Shown piece by piece: positions 61,712 to 64,000 of a DNA stretch of 64,000 nucleotides. Where the stretch lies: assembly GCF_000743575.1 (NCBI RefSeq), contig NZ_JQGC01000001.1, positions 1 to 64,000 of the forward strand, read 5' to 3'. Both the position numbers and the translations under genes were made by a program. This stretch comes from Devosia riboflavina. GTDB lineage: Bacteria > Pseudomonadota > Alphaproteobacteria > Rhizobiales > Devosiaceae. Position 1 is the stretch's first letter. Every line of letters starts with the position of its first letter. The notes below the pieces were generated by a model, which saw only the letters and a program-made list of their open reading frames with translations, was not told the DNA's origin and made no database searches.

Positions 61712-64000
61712 TTAACGCAGGAGCTGCAGAACAGCCTGGTCCTGCTGGCTGGCCATGGAGAGAGCCGACGAGGAGAGCTGCTGGCGGGTCTGGAGAGCCA
61801 GAAGGTTGGCAGCTTCTTCGTTGGTGTCAGCCAAGGTCAGGTTCGCAGCGCCGGTTTCCAGCGTGTTGATCATGTTCTTGGTGAAGGTCTGACGGTTTTC
61901 GACCGACGACAGGTTCGAACCGAAGGTCGAAGCCTGCGAGCGGAGTTCCGACAGAGCCGTCGAGAGCTTGCCGAGCAGGGCGTCGATATCGGTGTCGTTA
62001 TCGAGGTCCTGGCCGACGAGGCTTTCCAGGTTCAGATTAGCCGCAGTGATCGGGCGCTCGTTGCCGTTCTTGTCCTTGGCCTGAATCTGGATCGAGGACG
62101 AACCGGATTCATTGAAGGTGATCGTCAGCTTGTCGCCGCGGAGCAGGTTGATACCGTTGAACGAAGAGTCATCGGCAAACTTGTCGAGCTGGTCACGCAG
62201 GTCGTTGAACTGCTTGGCCAGGTTGTCACGGATGACGTTGCCGGCGATCTTGTGCTGGGTCGGTGCACCGACGCCTGCGCCGTCCTTGTCGAACTCGACG
62301 TCGAGCTGCTGGGTCGAGAGGTTCTCGATACGCAGCTTGCCGTTGTCGTTCGAAGCACGGATCTTGCCGGCTGTAGCGGCGTTGCGGTTGATCTCTTCGA
62401 CGAACTGGTCGACCGTGTTGGACGACTTGTAGGCCGAAACCGCTTCCTTGCCAGTCGAGACATTGTCCGTGCCGAACAGGGCGACGTTCTTGCCCGAAAC
62501 GGCCAGCGTCTTGCCTTCAGGATTGTTGGCAGTGAACACCAGCTTGTCGTCAGCGTCGAACGAAGCAGTCACATCGTTGATACCGGCGGCCTTGAGCTGA
62601 TTGTTGATCAGGTCAAGCTGGTTGGTCTTGTCGTAGGGCGAACCGTCGCGACCCACAACGTTGATATCCGCCGACTTGTCACCGTAGGTCACGGTGAACT
62701 TGTGCGATGCGGCCTCAACGGTCTTTACGTGAGCGCCATTGGTACCATTGGTACTGGTAACAGTGATGCCGGTGGTGTCGGCAGGCGTGTTGGTAAAGGT
62801 CGTGACGCCCGGATTCGCGGTCAGGCCCGTGAAGCCGATCGTGGCCGCAGCCTGGCCTTCGCCCGCCGTCTTGTTGGTCAGCGTGAAGGTATCGGTAGCA
62901 GCGTCGTAGGTCGCCGAGTAGCGAGCGTTCAAGGTGGCATTGCCAGTGATGGCAGCGACCAGGTTGCCGCCCACGGCGTCGGCGTTGGCACCGCCAACAG
63001 CGCCAAGGTCGACGCCGTCGATCTGGATCGTACCGGCCGTAGCGTCAGCACCCGTCAAAACGATCGAGTTGCTGGAGTTGCTTGCGCCGGTCTGGTTGAG
63101 ACCGCTGATCGAGGGAGCATTCTGGTTGGGCTCGGCCGAGCGCAGAGTGATCTTCTGCGTGGTGGCGTCGGCGACAACCGTGTAGCCGCCATCCTTGGCC
63201 TTGTCTTCCAGCGACTTGACGAAGTCGGTGAACGAAGCACCGCCATTGCTGATCTGCTGGCCGCCAACGGTGACGGTGCCGGCATGAGTAGCATTGTAGG
63301 TGAAGGACGTTTCGCCGTAGGTAGCGGCATTCACGCCAGACACAAACTCAACGACCGGCGACGCCTTGGTCTTGTCGTTGTTTTCGATGATCACCTGGTT
63401 GGTGGTGGTGTCCTGGGTCACGGTGTAACCCGAGCCAGCGCCAAGGGCGGTGGTGATGGCCGCTGCCAGTGCGGTTTCGTCAGCGATAGCGCCGGCAGCG
63501 AGCGTGATTTCGCGGCCGTCGATCTTGATCTTTTCGCCGCCATCCCAGTTGCCAGCGGCATTGAACTGGATCAGGGCGCGGGCGCCGGCGCCCTGGCCGG
63601 TTGCCGCGGCGGAGGTCGCTGCATCACCATAAGCAGCATCGAACGACACCGTGGCCTTTTCGCCACCGGTCGCCGACTGCAGCTTGACTTCGTACCCTTC
63701 TGGGAACTGGCCGCCGGAGAGCTTCAGGGTGCTGTCCTTACCGACTTCATAATTGTCGGTCTGGAACGACTTATCCTGGCGAGCCTGACGCAGGGTCGAC
63801 TGCATGGACTCGATATTCTTGGTGATCGCGGTGATGCCCTTGTCGGCAGCCTCGATGACCTTGATGCCCGACGCCATCGAGTCGAGCAGGTTGCTCATGT
63901 CGGCGGCGCGGCTGTTGAGAGCCGAAGCGGTGAAGAAGTTGGACGGGTTGTCCAGAGCAGAGTTCACCTTGTTGCCGGTGGCAAGACGGTTCTGCGTCTT
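61712..64000 (-). CDS. Flagellin, large form, N-terminus beyond the window
   Basis: At least 762 residues are encoded and the gene continues past 64000. Upstream of the apparent GTG start the frame stays open and reads KTQNRLATGNKVNSALDNPSNFFTAS, the conserved flagellin N-terminal D0/D1 region, so a start at 63967 is internal. The C-terminal D0 region (NMINTLETGAANLTLADTNEEAANLLALQTRQQL, ending VLQLLR) is complete. The middle part (about 100-560) is a large alanine/threonine/glycine/asparagine-rich surface-exposed region with repeated ITG, TGAD and TVGG-like stretches. Most flagellins have 300-500 residues, so this one is unusually long. Confidence 0.92.
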   Translation of the reverse strand, partial: KTQNRLATGNKVNSALDNPSNFFTASALNSRAADMSNLLDSMASGIKVIEAADKGITAITKNIESMQSTLRQARQDKSFQTDNYEVGKDSTLKLSGGQFPEGYEVKLQSATGGEKATVSFDAAYGDAATSAAATGQGAGARALIQFNAAGNWDGGEKIKIDGREITLAAGAIADETALAAAITTALGAGSGYTVTQDTTTNQVIIENNDKTKASPVVEFVSGVNAATYGETSFTYNATHAGTVTVGGQQISNGGASFTDFVKSLEDKAKDGGYTVVADATTQKITLRSAEPNQNAPSISGLNQTGASNSSNSIVLTGADATAGTIQIDGVDLGAVGGANADAVGGNLVAAITGNATLNARYSATYDAATDTFTLTNKTAGEGQAAATIGFTGLTANPGVTTFTNTPADTTGITVTSTNGTNGAHVKTVEAASHKFTVTYGDKSADINVVGRDGSPYDKTNQLDLINNQLKAAGINDVTASFDADDKLVFTANNPEGKTLAVSGKNVALFGTDNVSTGKEAVSAYKSSNTVDQFVEEINRNAATAGKIRASNDNGKLRIENLSTQQLDVEFDKDGAGVGAPTQHKIAGNVIRDNLAKQFNDLRDQLDKFADDSSFNGINLLRGDKLTITFNESGSSSIQIQAKDKNGNERPITAANLNLESLVGQDLDNDTDIDALLGKLSTALSELRSQASTFGSNLSSVENRQTFTKNMINTLETGAANLTLADTNEEAANLLALQTRQQLSSSALSMASQQDQAVLQLLR

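Overview
The window looks like the chromosome of a free-living, motile, GC-rich alphaproteobacterium of the Hyphomicrobiales, most like Devosia and its relatives. The signs are a Rhizobiales-type flagellin next to flbT, many ABC importers for sugars, peptides and glycerophosphodiesters, a cyo-type quinol oxidase, and a non-phosphorylative sugar-acid pathway. The genus is inferred from protein style, not from a marker gene.

Layout. 1-10.5 kb is an accessory island. It holds an IS91-family element with a tyrosine recombinase (150-2247), a DUF3644 gene, an orphan gene with a GTKWCTT motif, and a tight four-gene module: a winged-helix/GIY-YIG/DUF4357 protein, a soluble FtsH-like AAA protease, a Zn-finger protein and a DUF6634-like protein. 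A KfrA-like DNA-binding protein follows behind a perfect palindrome. 10.5-15.4 kb (minus strand) is an Fe3+/phosphonate-type ABC importer with a beta-CASP metallo-hydrolase gene embedded in it. 15.6-21.3 kb is a ugp-type operon (binding protein, two permeases, glycerophosphodiesterase, ATPase) ending in an RpiR regulator. 21.7-28.9 kb is a divergent GntR gene and a dipeptide-type ABC operon ending in a TIM-barrel isomerase.

29.2-35.35 kb is a second mobile element abutting the 3' end of a tRNA-Arg(CCG). It carries a ParA/ribbon-helix-helix partition pair, a tyrosine recombinase, several unknown proteins, two 8-bp minisatellites with a common GGACC core, and a large serine recombinase whose reading frame ends inside the tRNA gene on the opposite strand.

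35.5-49.3 kb is core-like: DNA-3-methyladenine glycosylase I, an RND efflux pump with a divergent two-component system, a cyoABCD-SURF1 operon and an MHS-type MFS transporter. 49.4-60.9 kb is a sugar-catabolism cluster: Gfo/Idh oxidoreductase, IlvD-type dehydratase, DapA-type lyase/dehydratase, aldehyde dehydrogenase, SDR and a ribose-type ABC importer. A FadR-type GntR regulator probably controls it through GTATGG-containing sites. A small GNAT/membrane-peptide operon is inserted within it. 61.0-64.0 kb holds an HTH gene, flbT and a large flagellin cut off by the window end.

The best candidate for an undescribed system is 5271-9510, where a probable nuclease and an AAA protease are encoded in order in an accessory region. 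The second is the 29.2-35.3 kb element with its minisatellites. No CRISPR array or rRNA was seen.
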